Source: Clostridiales bacterium (GTDB lineage: Bacteria; Bacillota; Clostridia; Oscillospirales; CAG-272). From it: a stretch of 64,000 bases of DNA. The notes beneath the pieces were generated by a model. That model ran no database searches, was not told the DNA's origin, and saw only the letters and a list, made by a program, of their open reading frames with translations. The position numbers were made by a program, and so were the translations under genes. The stretch's first letter is position 1. The number at the start of each line of letters is the position of its first letter. The stretch is from positions 19,746 through 83,745 of the forward strand of contig JAAZAV010000034.1 of assembly GCA_012514145.1 (NCBI GenBank), given 5' to 3'. Shown here in pieces: positions 62,843-64,000 of the stretch.

Positions 62843-62858
62843 ACGGCATAACTGCCGT
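62843..62858. repeat. Small inverted repeat in the leader of the stalk-domain gene
   Basis: ACGGCA-TAAC-TGCCGT, perfect 6-bp arms, about 30 bases before the start codon. Operator or leader hairpin; no clear promoter was found upstream. Confidence 0.45.
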
Positions 62859-62945
62859 ACTTTAAACGCTCCGCTGCAAGAACTCAGATTTGAAAACAGC
62901 GGATATATATTGTGAGCAGAATTCGGCAGATTTTACCCGCGGCGT

Positions 62946-62980
62946 AAAAATACCGGCACCCGAATGTACAGATGCCGGTA
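62946..62980 (-). terminator. Rho-independent terminator after the 63 kb lipoprotein gene
   Basis: TACCGGCA (62951-62958) pairs with TGCCGGTA (62973-62980), followed on the minus strand by TTTTT. Confidence 0.85.
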
Positions 62981-63015
62981 AAGCGGACTATTATCCTTTA
63001 TCTGCCGATCCGTTA

Positions 63016-63768
63016 TTACTTCGCGGCCGATACGCCGTGAACATGCAGCTGAGCGCCCTCATACCAGTAGAGGAAACCCTCGCAGTCGATCTTGTCTCCG
63101 ACCTTCAGAGCGGTGACGGCGGTGTAGACCTCGCTGCCCTCAGCGCATTCGTCGGACTCAACGGTGAAGGTGTAAACATTGCCGTTATAATCGACATTGA
63201 AGTAGAGGTCGCTGTTACTGCCGGCGGCACCCGAGCCGTCCCAGTTGTAGAGGAAAGCGGCTTCGCTGCCGTCAGCAGCGGTGGAAGGAGCAACGGTCAG
63301 ACCCTTGAAGGCGACTTTCATGTTCATCTTCTTGATGAGATCGTCGGTGCCGAGCATAGCGGTGATGTCCTCCGCCTCGGCAATGTACTCGCCGTCAAGG
63401 AGAGTGTATTCGGCGGAACCCTCGGCAATCTCAATTTCGCCCGCCCACTCGGTCTTAAAACCGGTGATCTTAACCTTCGCGCCGATCTTCAGCTTGGCGT
63501 CATCGTCTGCGGTGCAGGGCATTCTGTAAACATAATAACCGCCGTCAGCATCCTGCAGGAACATGTTGATGTTTCCGTACTCGGCGCTAAACGCCTTTGC
63601 CTGGATATAAGCTTCAATGGCAACCTCGGACTCGAGCTCTGCGGCTATATAGTCGGCATGGTACATTACGCCCTCTGACTTTTCGGTATCGGGCTTGCTG
63701 CCGCCGCCGCAGGAGGCAAGCGCCAATACGCAAACGAGGGCAAGAGTAAACGCGAGAATCTTCTTCAT
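63016..63768 (-). CDS. Lipoprotein of unknown function
   Basis: 250 residues. Lipobox LASCGG after MKKILAFTLALVCVLA. The mature part seems to hold two similar beta-rich domains of OB-fold style, each with an alanine/lysine-glycine turn: AKVKITGFKTEWAGEIEIAE in the first and VGDKIDCEGFLYWYEGAQLH in the second, joined by a Ser/Ala-rich stretch. I do not recognise a family with certainty. It has its own strong promoter and terminator, so it is a single-gene unit. Confidence 0.7.
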   Translation of the reverse strand: MKKILAFTLALVCVLALASCGGGSKPDTEKSEGVMYHADYIAAELESEVAIEAYIQAKAFSAEYGNINMFLQDADGGYYVYRMPCTADDDAKLKIGAKVKITGFKTEWAGEIEIAEGSAEYTLLDGEYIAEAEDITAMLGTDDLIKKMNMKVAFKGLTVAPSTAADGSEAAFLYNWDGSGAAGSNSDLYFNVDYNGNVYTFTVESDECAEGSEVYTAVTALKVGDKIDCEGFLYWYEGAQLHVHGVSAAK

Positions 63769-63831
63769 GATAATCTCCCTTCGATATATTGTAACACATA
63801 TTAATGAACGGCTCTCTGCCGCTCCGATATA

Positions 63832-63860
63832 ATTATATAATATGAAAGCTGGCTTGTCAA
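63832..63860 (-). promoter_or_regulatory. Predicted SigA promoter of the 63 kb lipoprotein gene
   Basis: On the minus strand TTGACA (63860-63855), 17-base spacer, TATAAT (63837-63832). Confidence 0.8.
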
Positions 63861-63933
63861 TACGATATTTACAATTATTGTGTTTCCTGTAAATTGCAAG
63901 AATAATTGCCCAAGGTTTTAAAGAAGTTAACAG

Positions 63934-64000
63934 TTACAAAAAGGCTGCCAATTGGTAAGCGGATTTATATCCAAGAATTTTGCGAGGATAGTTATTCACC
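63934..64000 (-). mobile_element. C-terminal end of an IS30-family transposase (cut by window edge)
   Basis: The minus-strand frame entering at 63999 reads VNNYPRKILGYKSAYQLAAF then Leu and stop at 63934. This matches the conserved C-terminus of IS30 transposases (N-x-x-PRK-x-LGY-x-(T/S)-x-x-x), which integrate by a DDE mechanism. Only about 21 residues are visible. The element's end should lie between the stop and the promoter at 63860; no terminal repeat can be proved from one end. Confidence 0.7.

Noticed and set aside
1..64000. tRNA genes, CRISPR arrays, riboswitches
   Set aside because: I read the intergenic stretches for cloverleaf ends, regular short repeats and known aptamer cores and saw none.

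Overview
The window looks like a low-redundancy chromosomal segment of an uncultured anaerobic Bacillota, probably class Clostridia and probably a gut or rumen glycan degrader. The signs are seven lipobox-type sugar-binding lipoproteins, strong SigA-type promoters (often with an extended -10, TGATATAAT), AGGAGG-type ribosome sites, a glycyl radical enzyme, many iron-sulfur proteins, a lysine/arginine-rich S21 and an ABC-F protein. Most genes lie on the minus strand in short operons. I saw no tRNA, rRNA, CRISPR array or phage module. The only mobile element is the tail of an IS30-type transposase cut by the right edge.

Left part (1-11.3 kb, minus strand): a GH2 beta-galactosidase-like gene cut by the left edge; a solute-binding lipoprotein; a coupled cluster of three QueG/reductive-dehalogenase-like double iron-sulfur proteins followed by a DUF5696-like putative glycosidase; then a GH95 fucosidase-like enzyme. 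Between 11.4 and 18 kb lie a small zinc-ribbon protein, an orphan glycyl radical enzyme with a GCWE active site, an ABC-F ATPase and a solute-binding lipoprotein behind a promoter that carries a perfect palindrome.

Middle (18-39.4 kb): carbohydrate operons. One is binding protein / sugar-isomerase-like TIM barrel / Gfo-Idh-MocA dehydrogenase. Another is binding protein / FAD oxidoreductase / binding protein. Divergent from that is a second GH95. A fourth runs beta-mannosidase-like GH2 / binding protein / Gfo-Idh-MocA / TIM barrel. Next come an EamA transporter and a divergent FAD oxidoreductase plus GH5-like glycosidase.

39.4-46 kb is mixed: a CBM9-like anchored surface protein, an exported trigger-factor-like foldase, pyrE, a YbaK/ProX editing protein, two more QueG-like iron-sulfur proteins and rpsU with its own promoter and terminator. 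45.9-57.5 kb is a seven-gene minus-strand operon: arabinose/fucose-isomerase-like enzyme, GH20-like 899-residue glycosidase, MATE exporter, WbsX/GH99-like protein, solute-binding lipoprotein, an unrecognised 810-residue protein, and trmO. 57.6-61.6 kb is recG plus a B12-binding radical SAM protein on the plus strand. 61.6-63.8 kb holds two exported proteins of unknown role.

The genes fit a simple picture (inference): lipoproteins capture oligosaccharides, they are imported intact by permeases encoded elsewhere, and signal-peptide-less glycosidases (GH2, GH95, GH5-like, GH20-like, GH99-like) cut them inside the cell. Two dehydrogenase plus TIM-barrel pairs and two FAD oxidoreductases hint at oxidative sugar or glycoside breakdown in addition to hydrolysis. 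The most unusual points are the five QueG-like paralogues, seven binding proteins with no ABC permease, the orphan glycyl radical enzyme and the unrecognised 810-residue protein.
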